A stretch of DNA of 15,952 nucleotides. Origin: Alphaproteobacteria bacterium (lineage in GTDB: Bacteria; Pseudomonadota; Alphaproteobacteria; UBA7887). The position numbers and the translations under genes are program-made. Shown one piece after another: positions 7,271 to 14,100 of this stretch (within the stretch, counting starts at the first letter, position 1; every line of letters starts with the position of its first letter). The notes beneath the pieces were generated by a model. The model saw only the letters and a list, made by a program, of their open reading frames with translations. It had not been told where the DNA came from and did not search any database. Location: the NCBI GenBank assembly GCA_028289725.1, contig JANQOH010000401.1, positions 1 to 15,952 of the forward strand, given 5' to 3'.

Positions 7271-7381
7271 CCAGACGGGAACGGCGGCAAGCCAGCGCCG
7301 CGCAGCTAACCTCGTTTCAAGGTATTTGACGCATTTGGCCAGGACTCAACATCTACGAGCCCGGAATGAGGCGAGGTTTTG

Positions 7382-8323
7382 TTATCGGGCGAGGTTGAAG
7401 TCGGTCTCGTCATCGATGTCGTCGATCGGGCCGGATGAACGTGTCCTCGTTCCGCCGCCGCCCGACGGGCCTGAACCTGGATCGTCGTCATCGTCTTCCT
7501 CGCCGAGGACGCGGTTGAGCTCCGCTTCTTCGGCGGCGTCGCGTTCAGCACGCTTCTTCTCGGCCATCTTGGCGAGCCAGATCGAGATTTCGTAGAGCAC
7601 GATAATCGGCACGCCGAGGCCGATCTGGCTGATCAGATCCGGCGGCGTCAGCAATGCCGCGGCGACGAAGGCGATGACGATCGAGTATTTGCGCCGTTCC
7701 GCGAGCCCTTTCGACGTGACCAAGCCGGCACGCGCCATCAGCGTGAGCGCGACCGGTAGCTGGAACGCGAAGCCGAATGCGAACATCAACTTCAGCACCA
7801 GCGACAGGTACTCGTTGACCTTGGCTTCGAGTTGGATCGCTAGCGTGTCGTCGACGCCCGTCGTCTGGAAACTCAAAAAGAAGCGCCAGGCGAGCGGCAG
7901 AATGAAGTAGTAGACGAGCGAAGCGCCAAGGGTGAACAAGACCGGCGTCGCGACCAAGAACGGCAGGAACGCCCGGCGTTCGTTTCGATAAAGGCCCGGC
8001 GCGACAAATTTCCAAAATTGGTTGGCGATGATCGGAAACGAGATGAAAAACGCCGCCCAAAACGCCAGCTTGAGGTAGGTGAAGAAGGCCTCGTGCAACG
8101 CGGTGTAAATCATCCGCGGATTTTCGACGCCAAGGTCGACGTAAATCTCGTAAAGCGGGTCTACAAGGAACGGATAGATGTAGCCGGGCGTCACCAGGTA
8201 GCAGCCGATGAACGCGATGAAAAGCGCGACGACCGCCCACATCATGCGGTTGCGCAGTTCAATCAGGTGATCGAGGAGCGGCGCCTTTGAGGCTTCGATT
8301 TCGGCTTCGTTCGCGGCCGCCAT
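7382..8323 (-). CDS. tatC: TatC, Tat translocase core subunit
   Basis: Six-span inner-membrane receptor for twin-arginine signal peptides of folded proteins. The 313 residues carry the N-terminal signature APLLDHLIELRNRMMW (about 14-29), the first periplasmic loop with YTALHEAFFTYLK, the TM4 segment FGFAFQLPVAL (a Gln where E. coli has Glu170; from memory Gln is usual in this class), and LLTPPDLISQ before TM5-TM6. The C-terminal tail after TM6 is unusually long and acidic: KKRAERDAAEEAEL, then EEDDDDDPGSGPSGGGG and IDDIDDETDF. ATG 8323 lies three bases after the tatB stop, so translation is coupled. A 126-base gap to the next gene carries no terminator I trust. Confidence 0.97.
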   Translation of the reverse strand: MAAANEAEIEASKAPLLDHLIELRNRMMWAVVALFIAFIGCYLVTPGYIYPFLVDPLYEIYVDLGVENPRMIYTALHEAFFTYLKLAFWAAFFISFPIIANQFWKFVAPGLYRNERRAFLPFLVATPVLFTLGASLVYYFILPLAWRFFLSFQTTGVDDTLAIQLEAKVNEYLSLVLKLMFAFGFAFQLPVALTLMARAGLVTSKGLAERRKYSIVIAFVAAALLTPPDLISQIGLGVPIIVLYEISIWLAKMAEKKRAERDAAEEAELNRVLGEEDDDDDPGSGPSGGGGTRTRSSGPIDDIDDETDFNLAR

Positions 8324-8326
8324 CAG

Positions 8327-8833
8327 TTAAGCGCCAGCCTTATCGGCGTCAGCCGCGGCGGGCTTCGCTTGGACCTCCGGTTCAGCGGGTGCCGATGCCT
8401 TATCGGGGGCCGCAGCGGTTTCCTCGCCGGAACCTGTTTTGGCAGGACCGGCCCCGTTGGACGGTTTGGCCGCCGGTGCATCGTCACCGGCTCCACTCGC
8501 GTCATCGGCCTTTGGCAACTCGGGTTTCTTATTGGCGCGGGTGATTTCGGTGAAATCCATCGCCTTGCCAATTTTGTTGTCGGGATCAACCGTATCCGAG
8601 ATCTTCTTTGTGAAATCGGTGCGGCCGGCCGCCTCGATCTGCTTCTTGACCTCGCCAAGTTCCGACTCACGGACGGCTTCGTCAATGCTGCTTTGAAACT
8701 CGCGTGCAACGGCCTTGATCTTGCCCGCGTAGCGGCCGAGCGTCCGTAAAACCTTGGGAAGCTCCCGTGGTCCGATTACGAACAGGGCGATCACCGCGAT
8801 GATCGCCATTTCGCTCCAGCCGATATCCAGCAT
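8327..8833 (-). CDS. tatB: TatB, Tat translocase subunit
   Basis: TatB joins TatC to form the substrate-binding complex of the Tat pathway. The 168-residue protein has the typical single N-terminal membrane helix (MLDIGWSEMAIIAVIALFVIGP, about 1-22, with Glu8), the hinge PRELPKVLRTLG, an amphipathic helix (about 26-60), and a long Ala/Pro/Lys/Glu-rich tail that is probably disordered. MLDIGWSE and GPRELP separate it from TatA. It starts 61 bases after the tatA stop, with only a weak GGG upstream, and ends three bases before tatC. A stem-loop lies between tatA and tatB. Confidence 0.95.
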   Translation of the reverse strand: MLDIGWSEMAIIAVIALFVIGPRELPKVLRTLGRYAGKIKAVAREFQSSIDEAVRESELGEVKKQIEAAGRTDFTKKISDTVDPDNKIGKAMDFTEITRANKKPELPKADDASGAGDDAPAAKPSNGAGPAKTGSGEETAAAPDKASAPAEPEVQAKPAAADADKAGA

Positions 8834-8854
8834 CGGAACCCGCTAAGTGTGTAA

Positions 8855-8891
8855 CGGTGCGGCGCCCGTTAGAGCCGAGCCGCCGCCACCG
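8855..8891 (-). other. Intercistronic stem-loop between tatA and tatB
   Basis: On the minus strand CGGTG-G-CGGCG (8881-8891) can pair with CGCCGCACCG (8855-8864), ten base pairs with one bulged G around a 16-base loop. It starts three bases beyond the tatA stop codon. No T run follows, so it is not a standard terminator. It could stabilise the tatA message or partly block read-through. Confidence 0.4.
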
Positions 8892-8894
8892 AGA

Positions 8895-9155
8895 TCAGGT
8901 TTTCGCGGGCTCGTCGACTTTCGCCTCGGCGGCTGGTTCAGCCGGTGCCGGGGCGTCCGCCGTGCGGGCTTGCGCGTGAGGAACTTCCTTGGCGGCGTCG
9001 CCCGCGGCCTCGTCCGTTTCATCGTCCTTCAGCCCGGCCTTGAAGCTTTTCACGCCTTTGGCGACATCGCCCATGACGCGCGGCAGCTTTCCGGCGCCGA
9101 ACACGATCAGGACGATCACCAGGATCAGCACGATTTGCCAAATGCCTATGCTCAT
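8895..9155 (-). CDS. tatA: TatA, Tat translocase pore-forming subunit
   Basis: TatA oligomerises at the TatBC-substrate complex to let folded proteins cross the inner membrane. The 86-residue product has one short membrane helix (MSIGIWQIVLILVIVLIVFG, 1-20), the FGAGKLP hinge, an amphipathic helix (about 21-43, VMGDVAKGVKSFKAGLKDDE) and an Ala/Pro/Glu-rich tail. A strong GAGGAG lies seven bases before ATG 9155, and a predicted promoter stands just upstream, consistent with high expression. First gene of tatABC; its upstream neighbour is the iron ABC unit instead of scpB. Confidence 0.96.
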   Translation of the reverse strand: MSIGIWQIVLILVIVLIVFGAGKLPRVMGDVAKGVKSFKAGLKDDETDEAAGDAAKEVPHAQARTADAPAPAEPAAEAKVDEPAKT

Positions 9156-9191
9156 GCGTTCACTCCTCGCGACAGCGCGTATTCCGTGGGG

Positions 9192-9220
9192 ATCGTAGCA
9201 CGCCGTCCACCATTTGTCGG
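9192..9220 (-). promoter_or_regulatory. Predicted promoter for tatABC
   Basis: On the minus strand CCGACA (9215-9220) and TACGAT (9192-9197) are 17 bases apart, each matching the consensus at four of six positions, 36 bases upstream of the tatA ATG and after the ABC ATPase stop. It would let tatABC be expressed independently of the iron-regulated genes before it. No convincing terminator was found in 9221-9276; a weak GC-rich hairpin near 9240-9265 followed by five T residues at some distance is the best I see. Confidence 0.35.
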
Positions 9221-9276
9221 GCCTAGCCTGGCAAAAATCCTCCGGCAGGGCCCGCGATTTCCAGTCCGCCTAGTAC

Positions 9277-10317
9277 TTAACGATCGGCGGCGGGAAATAC
9301 AAATGTCATTGCTGGGTCGGCTGAAACCCGCACCATTTGGCCCTCTTTGGGCAAGTTCGACCAGAACAGACGCGCCGTCACCTCAACCCCGCTCTCAAGC
9401 TCGATCGTTGCCAAGCCGGAACGGCCCAAAATGCGGACGGATTTCACCTGTCCAGGCACGCCATTTTCGGCGTCAATTTGCAGCCCTTCGGGGCGAATGA
9501 GGATATCGACCGACGCGCCGTCGGCGTGGCCGTTGGCCGGCACCTGTCCCAGAACAGTTGCGATGCTTTCGCCGATCACGACGCTTCGCAACGCATTGGC
9601 TTCGCCGACAAAGGTGGCGCAGAAGGCGCTGCGCGGTGCACGATAGAGTTCCGCCGGCGCGCCTTCTTGCAGGATGCGACCATCGTCCATCAAAGCGATC
9701 CGGTCGGCCATCATCATGGCTTCTTCCGGATCGTGGGTGACCATTAGGGTCGGCGTTCCGCTTTCGCGCAGAATACCGGCGGTGGTTTCCCTAATGCGAT
9801 CGCGAAGCACGACATCAAGATCGCTGAAGGGTTCGTCCAAAAGCATGACTTTCGGATTGGGCGCCAGCGCGCGCGCCAGGGCGACGCGTTGTTGCTCGCC
9901 ACCGGAAAGCGCGTGGGGATATGCACCGGCTTTGTGCGCCATCCCAATGCGTTCGAGGGCCGACGCGACGACATTGTCGCGCTGTTGGCTTGGCATTCCG
10001 CGCAAGCCGAACCCGACATTTCGTCGAACATCGAGATGCGGAAACAACGCGAAGTCTTGAAACATGAGCCCAACGGAACGCGCTTCCGGCGGCGTGTCGC
10101 GGCCAGGCTCGGCGACCGTGTGGCCATCAATCTCAACCGTCCCGTGCTGGATCCGTTCCAGCCCCGCCGCAATGCGCAGGATCGTCGACTTGCCGCACCC
10201 TGACGGACCGAGGAGCGCGACGATCTCACCTGCGGCAACCGAGAGTGTCACATCCTTCACCGCGTGGAGCTTGCCATAGGCGTGCCGAATGTCCGCGACG
10301 CAAAGACCCTCGGTCAT
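9277..10317 (-). CDS. fbpC: Iron(III) ABC transporter, ATP-binding subunit (FbpC-like)
   Basis: Cytoplasmic ATPase that powers ferric-ion uptake with the adjacent permease and binding protein. In 346 residues: Walker A GPSGCGKST (37-45), Q-loop Gln87 in MFQDFALFPHL, signature LSGGEQQR (137-144), Walker B VMLLDEP (157-163), switch histidine in VTHD (His195), then a C-terminal TOBE-like regulatory domain (about 240-343, ILIRPEGLQ). This arrangement is common to the spermidine, putrescine, thiamine and iron importer ATPases; iron is inferred from the tyrosine-rich binding protein and the Fur box. ATG 10317 overlaps the permease stop by four bases (ATGA), indicating translational coupling. No terminator is evident behind it. 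Confidence 0.9.
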   Translation of the reverse strand: MTEGLCVADIRHAYGKLHAVKDVTLSVAAGEIVALLGPSGCGKSTILRIAAGLERIQHGTVEIDGHTVAEPGRDTPPEARSVGLMFQDFALFPHLDVRRNVGFGLRGMPSQQRDNVVASALERIGMAHKAGAYPHALSGGEQQRVALARALAPNPKVMLLDEPFSDLDVVLRDRIRETTAGILRESGTPTLMVTHDPEEAMMMADRIALMDDGRILQEGAPAELYRAPRSAFCATFVGEANALRSVVIGESIATVLGQVPANGHADGASVDILIRPEGLQIDAENGVPGQVKSVRILGRSGLATIELESGVEVTARLFWSNLPKEGQMVRVSADPAMTFVFPAADR

Positions 10318-12008
10318 GACGAGCCCGCCGCCTCGCCCGGCCGGGCCCTGGTGATCGCGCGGCTCAGGATGATCACCGGGACAATGCCGACGACGACGAT
10401 TGCGAGCGCGGCGCTTGCCGACTCGGCCAGCAACTCATCCGACGCCAACTCATAGGCGCGGACGGCCAAGGTATTGAAGTCAAACGGCCTCATGATGAGC
10501 GTCGCCGGAAGTTCCTTCATGACGTCCACGAATACGAGCAAGCCCGCGGTCAGCAGTCCAGCGCGGATAATCGGCACGTGAACGCGCCATAGCACCGCGT
10601 CGGGACCCGCGCCCAAGGTTCGTGCGGCGCCGTCCATGTTCGGCGTCACCTTCGCCATGGCGGAATCCACCGCATTCAGGGACACGGCAAGAAAACGGAC
10701 AAGATAAGCAAAAATTAACGCGGCCAGCCCGCCCGTGAGCAGCAAGCCGGTCGATACACCGAAAACGGCACGGGCGAAATCATCGATGGCGGTGTCCAAC
10801 CAGGCAAACGGAAGCAAGACGCCCACCGCAATGACCGAACCGGGCACGGCATAGCCAAGACCGGCAACGCGTTTGGCCACGCGTCCCGTTGCATTCGTGC
10901 GGAGGCGTACCGCGTAGCAGACCAGCAAGGTTACGATCACCGCCACGACCGCGGTCATGGCCGCAAGGCGGAAACTGTTCCAGGCGAGACCCAAAAAGCG
11001 CAGGTCGATCGTCTGCTGCCACGTCTCGATCGTCCAAACAGCGAGCTGCACGGCCGGAAGCAAAAAGCCCAGCCCCAACGCGCCGGCGCAAGCGGCACAG
11101 GCCAGGGCGGCGCGCCAGCCGCGCAGGTCGTATGTTGGGAGCGGACGGAAACGGTTTGTTGTGTGGTGATACCGCGCGCGGCGCCGGGACCACTGCTCTG
11201 TCAAAATGAGCGCCGCGACGAACACCAGCATGGTCGCCGCGAGCTGTGCCGCGGCCGACGGATCGCCCAAGGCGAACCACGTCCTGTAGATCCCGGTCGT
11301 GAAGGTATCCACGCCGTAATATTGGACGGTACCGAAATCGCTCAATGCTTCCATCAGGGCGAGCGAGACACCGCCGACCAGGGCCGGACGCGCCAGCGGC
11401 AATGCAATGCCAAGAAAGCTCTGCCAGGGATTGCGCCCCAACGTCCGGCCGATCTCCAGGGCGCACACGGATTGATTCAGGAATGCCGCCCGCGCCAGCA
11501 GATACACATACGGATACAGCACCAAGGTCATCACCGTGATGGCGCCGCCCAGAGACCGCACTTCCGGAAACCAATAATCGCGCCGTCCCCAGCCGAACCA
11601 GTCGCGAAGCGCGCTTTGCACGGGGCCGGCAAACTCGAACATGCCGGCATAGGTGAAGGCGATCGCATAGGTCGGGACCGCCAGCGGCAACAAAAGCGCC
11701 CACTCGAAGACCGAGCGGCCGGGGAACCGACACATGCTGCACAGCCATGCCGTGCCGCTGCCGATGATCAGCGTTCCCAGACCGACACCGAGCACGAGCC
11801 AAACCGTATTGCCGATGTAGCGCCAGAGAACCGTGTTCGCTAGGTGGCTCCAAACGTCGGTTGCCGGCACAAAGACGTTTGCCAAGACAACCAAAACAGG
11901 AAACGCGACCAACCCAGCCGCCAGAATCGGTCCGGCGGACCAAACGAAAGATTTCGCACGCGCGCGACGAACGCTCGGTGCTTTCCAAACAACTTCGGCA
12001 GACGCCAT
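10314..12008 (-). CDS. fbpB: Iron(III) ABC transporter, fused double permease (FbpB-like)
   Basis: Inner-membrane channel of the ferric-ion importer, two permease domains in one 564-residue chain, as in FbpB, ThiP and related proteins. I see about twelve hydrophobic segments (for example 22-47, 67-90, 103-125, 155-174, 210-228, 256-271, 300-325, 350-366, 389-404, 420-442, 481-497, 532-550). The two cytoplasmic EAA-type coupling loops are present: IGRTLGRNPWQSFLGIALP (186-204) and AARTLGAGPDAVLWRVHVP (461-479). ATG 12008 comes 63 bases after the binding-protein gene; those bases hold a 7-base-pair stem-loop. No strong ribosome site precedes it, so lower translation than the binding protein is likely. 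It overlaps the ATPase gene by four bases. Confidence 0.93.
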   Translation of the reverse strand: MASAEVVWKAPSVRRARAKSFVWSAGPILAAGLVAFPVLVVLANVFVPATDVWSHLANTVLWRYIGNTVWLVLGVGLGTLIIGSGTAWLCSMCRFPGRSVFEWALLLPLAVPTYAIAFTYAGMFEFAGPVQSALRDWFGWGRRDYWFPEVRSLGGAITVMTLVLYPYVYLLARAAFLNQSVCALEIGRTLGRNPWQSFLGIALPLARPALVGGVSLALMEALSDFGTVQYYGVDTFTTGIYRTWFALGDPSAAAQLAATMLVFVAALILTEQWSRRRARYHHTTNRFRPLPTYDLRGWRAALACAACAGALGLGFLLPAVQLAVWTIETWQQTIDLRFLGLAWNSFRLAAMTAVVAVIVTLLVCYAVRLRTNATGRVAKRVAGLGYAVPGSVIAVGVLLPFAWLDTAIDDFARAVFGVSTGLLLTGGLAALIFAYLVRFLAVSLNAVDSAMAKVTPNMDGAARTLGAGPDAVLWRVHVPIIRAGLLTAGLLVFVDVMKELPATLIMRPFDFNTLAVRAYELASDELLAESASAALAIVVVGIVPVIILSRAITRARPGEAAGSS

Positions 12009-12030
12009 CTCAAACCGCCACTTCGTCGTG

Positions 12031-12070
12031 CCAAGCCGCGGACCCGGCCGCTCGGTACGAGATGGCTTGG
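12031..12070 (-). other. Intercistronic stem-loop between binding-protein and permease genes
   Basis: CCAAGCC (12031-12037) and GGCTTGG (12064-12070) are a perfect 7-base inverted repeat enclosing a second small stem, GCGG (12038-12041) with CCGC (12048-12051). It begins one base after the binding-protein stop codon and has no T run. Such hairpins often protect the upstream message from 3' decay, giving more binding protein than permease. Confidence 0.45.
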
Positions 12071-12071
12071 T

Positions 12072-13136
12072 TTACCGCCAGCCGGCGCGATCGGCCAGTT
12101 CAATCGCCGCGCGGTTCAAGTCGCCGAGCTTGGACAAAGGCAGCTCATCCTGCTTGAACGCGCCCCACGCCCCGACGATTTCCGAGGCCGCGACGCCGTT
12201 TCGCACAGGGATTTCGTGATTCAATTCGGCGAATAGGGCCTGTGCCGCCGGACTCGCGAGATATTCCAGCAACTTCATCGCGTTATCCGGATTTGGTGCG
12301 TGTACTGCGATCCCGGCGCCGCTGACATTCACGTGTGTCCCACGGTCATCTTGATTGGGAAAAAACAGGCGCGTCTGCTCCACGACCTCGCGGTCCTCCG
12401 ATTTGGTCGAAGCGGCTAAGCGGCCGTAGTAGTAGGTGTTCACGATCGCAATGTCGCCCTCGCCGGCGGCGACTGCGCGAATTTGGTCTGTGTCGCCGCC
12501 CTTTGGATCGCGCGCCATGTTCGACACCACCCCTCGGGCCCAATTCTCCGTCTCTTGTTCGCCGTGGGCGCTAATCATCGATGCGATGAGCGACTGGTTG
12601 TAGACGTTGCTCGACGAGCGCACCAAAAGCCGGTCAGACCATATTGGATCGGCAAGACCTTCGTATGTCGTCAGATCACTCGCCTCGACCCGGTCGGGTG
12701 CGTAGACCACGACACGCGCGCGCAGGCTCAAGCCCCACCACATTTTGTCGGGGTCGCGGAAACGTTCTGGAACGGCTTCCTCGAGAACAGGTGACTCGGA
12801 GACCTGCAACAAGCCGGCCGCTTTCGCGTGAGCCAAATTGCCCGCATCCGCGGTAATCAATACATCGGCCGGGCTGTTCCGGCCCTCCGCCGCCATTCTT
12901 TCGACCAATTGGTGCGGCGAGCCGGTGACCAGCTTGACCGCGATCCCCGTCTCTTCCGTGAAGCGATCGAGCAGCGGTTTGATCAGCGCTTCCTTGCGCG
13001 CTGAATAAACGTTCACCTCGCCGTCCGCGATCGCGGCACTTCCGGCCGAGAACAATCCGACCAAGACAACGAGAGCGCCAGCAATCAGTTGCCGGCCCAT
13101 ACGGATTGGATGCGTGTAATTTGATGTCACGGGCAT
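12072..13136 (-). CDS. fbpA: Iron(III) ABC transporter, periplasmic binding protein (FbpA/FutA-like)
   Basis: Periplasmic ferric-ion binding protein that delivers iron to the permease. From ATG 13136 the 354 residues begin with a Sec signal peptide (hydrophobic LIAGALVVLVGLFS at 17-30, likely cut after AAIA near 37; no twin arginine). The mature part starts GEVNVYSARKEALIKPLLDRF. The iron-binding tyrosine cluster is clear in NTYYYGR (233-239; Tyr235-237). TDQIRAVAAGEGDIAI and ADVLITADAGNL are typical of the family. The mature N-terminus has Arg-Lys-Glu where Neisseria FbpA uses His9, so the FutA-like, tyrosine-dominated type is likelier. Start options are TTG 13148, ATG 13136 and ATG 13100; none has a strong ribosome site. 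It is the first gene of the unit, behind a Fur-box promoter. Confidence 0.92.
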   Translation of the reverse strand: MPVTSNYTHPIRMGRQLIAGALVVLVGLFSAGSAAIADGEVNVYSARKEALIKPLLDRFTEETGIAVKLVTGSPHQLVERMAAEGRNSPADVLITADAGNLAHAKAAGLLQVSESPVLEEAVPERFRDPDKMWWGLSLRARVVVYAPDRVEASDLTTYEGLADPIWSDRLLVRSSSNVYNQSLIASMISAHGEQETENWARGVVSNMARDPKGGDTDQIRAVAAGEGDIAIVNTYYYGRLAASTKSEDREVVEQTRLFFPNQDDRGTHVNVSGAGIAVHAPNPDNAMKLLEYLASPAAQALFAELNHEIPVRNGVAASEIVGAWGAFKQDELPLSKLGDLNRAAIELADRAGWR

Positions 13137-13238
13137 GGATGGGTCCAATTCGTTGTTTTAATTCACTTATTCTCAGAAACCATTGTCCAGTTCGTACGTG
13201 GTGCCTGATCGTGTCACGGCCATTCGCCGGCTATATAT

Positions 13239-13267
13239 ATGATACTGCGAATAATTATCATTGTCAG
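13239..13267 (-). promoter_or_regulatory. Predicted sigma70 promoter of the iron transporter unit
   Basis: On the minus strand CTGACA (13262-13267) and TATCAT (13239-13244) are separated by exactly 17 bases; each matches the consensus at five of six positions. It is followed by an AT-rich ATATATAG stretch. The start of transcription would fall near 13232, giving a leader of about 95 bases before ATG 13136. The Fur-like box lies within this promoter. Confidence 0.65.
13247..13265 (-). promoter_or_regulatory. Fur-box-like operator
   Basis: The minus strand reads GACAATGATAATTATTCGC. Against the classic 19-base Fur box GATAATGATAATCATTATC it matches 15 of 19 positions by hand count. It covers the spacer and part of the -35 box of the predicted promoter, so a bound Fur dimer would block RNA polymerase when iron is sufficient. 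The downstream genes encode an iron importer, which fits. It does not resemble the Irr box used by Rhizobiales. Confidence 0.7.
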
Positions 13268-13389
13268 CCAAGCCACGAAGTGCCGCCGAGCCCCCCATTT
13301 ATGAAACGGGCCAGCCAACCGCAAGCGGCCGGTTCAATTAATGCCTCATTTACAAGGTCCGCCCCGGTGGGTCCGCGTTGGACAAGCGG
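13268..13389. other. Non-coding spacer between scpB stop and the iron promoter
   Basis: I see no gene here. It holds small inverted repeats (AACCG/CGGTT near 13316-13334; CCCATTTATGAAACGGG at 13294-13310), neither followed by a T run on the minus strand, so I cannot point to a firm terminator for the nagZ-scpB unit. Confidence 0.5.
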
Positions 13390-14100
13390 CTAAGCAATAT
13401 CGACTTCGAGTTCGTCCTCGGCTTCGAGCGGTTCGTATTCCGGCTCCCAATCGCCGTCCGCGGGCGGCAGCAACTCTTCCGCGTCTTCGGCCGTCCCTTC
13501 TTCGTCGTCCTCAGCCGCGTCCACCAAACGCAAATCGAGCGCGGTTTGGGTCGGTTGCGAGTCGAGCAAACCCGCTGCACGCAGTTCGTCGATGCCCGGC
13601 AGGTCGTCCAATCCGGCCAAACCGAAGTGATCGAGAAAGACCGGTGTCGTTACCCACGTCGCGGGCCGGCCCGGCCTGCGACGGCGTCCGCGCGGCTGAA
13701 TCCAATTTTGTTCGAACAAAATGTCCAATGTGCCCTTGCTCACCGCGACGCCGCGAATCTGCTCGATCTCCGCGCGCGTTACCGGCTGGTGGTAGGCAAT
13801 GATTGCCAAGGTTTCGAGTGCGGCACGTGACAAGCGCCGTTGCACCTCGGCTTCCCGCCGTAACGCGTGCGCGAGATCCGGCGCCGTGCGAAGTGCCCAG
13901 CCGCCGGCGATTTCCCGCAAATTAACGCCCCGTTCGGCGTAGTGCTCTGCAAGTTTCTCCAATAGGCCCTGAATGTCAGTGTTCTCGGGCAGATGGGCGG
14001 CGAGGACTTCCTCTGACAGAGGTTCGCTTGAGGCGAACAAGACCGCTTCCAGGATGCGGAGCGCCTGAGTATCCGAATCGAACTCGGTCTCGCTGCTCAC
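13390..14100 (-). CDS. scpB: Segregation and condensation protein ScpB
   Basis: ScpB binds ScpA and the Smc ATPase to form the condensin that organises and separates the chromosome. The 236-residue protein has the two winged-helix domains of the family: an N-terminal part (RILEAVLFASSEPLSEEVLA, about 14-33) and the conserved RLSRAALETLAIIAYHQPVTRAEIEQIRGV (about 89-118), then TWVTTPVFLDHFGL (about 148-161). A long acidic tail (about 190-236, rich in Asp/Glu) follows and is probably disordered. The start is GTG 14100, overlapping the scpA stop as GTGA, with a strong GAGGAG about eight bases upstream. Confidence 0.95.
   Translation of the reverse strand: MSSETEFDSDTQALRILEAVLFASSEPLSEEVLAAHLPENTDIQGLLEKLAEHYAERGVNLREIAGGWALRTAPDLAHALRREAEVQRRLSRAALETLAIIAYHQPVTRAEIEQIRGVAVSKGTLDILFEQNWIQPRGRRRRPGRPATWVTTPVFLDHFGLAGLDDLPGIDELRAAGLLDSQPTQTALDLRLVDAAEDDEEGTAEDAEELLPPADGDWEPEYEPLEAEDELEVDIA

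Noticed and set aside
9235..9270. Intrinsic terminator after the ABC ATPase gene
   Set aside because: The best stem is four pairs with a wobble and the five T residues stand seven bases away; too weak to call.
11163..11843. A 226-residue plus-strand open frame opposite fbpB
   Set aside because: Its composition (Gln/Arg/His-rich, no motif) is what antisense of a membrane-protein gene gives; no ribosome site or promoter.
10780..11988. A 402-residue minus-strand frame within the permease gene
   Set aside because: It is a GC-rich shadow of fbpB: Arg/Gly/Cys-rich, no membrane segments, while the overlapping frame gives a clear 12-span permease.
12072..13136. Tat-dependent export of the iron binding protein because tat genes are adjacent
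   Set aside because: The signal peptide has no twin arginine; its features are those of a Sec signal.
13231..13240. TATATATAT run as a possible microsatellite or origin-type AT box
   Set aside because: Only ten bases long and directly beside the -10 box of the iron promoter, which explains the AT-rich sequence.
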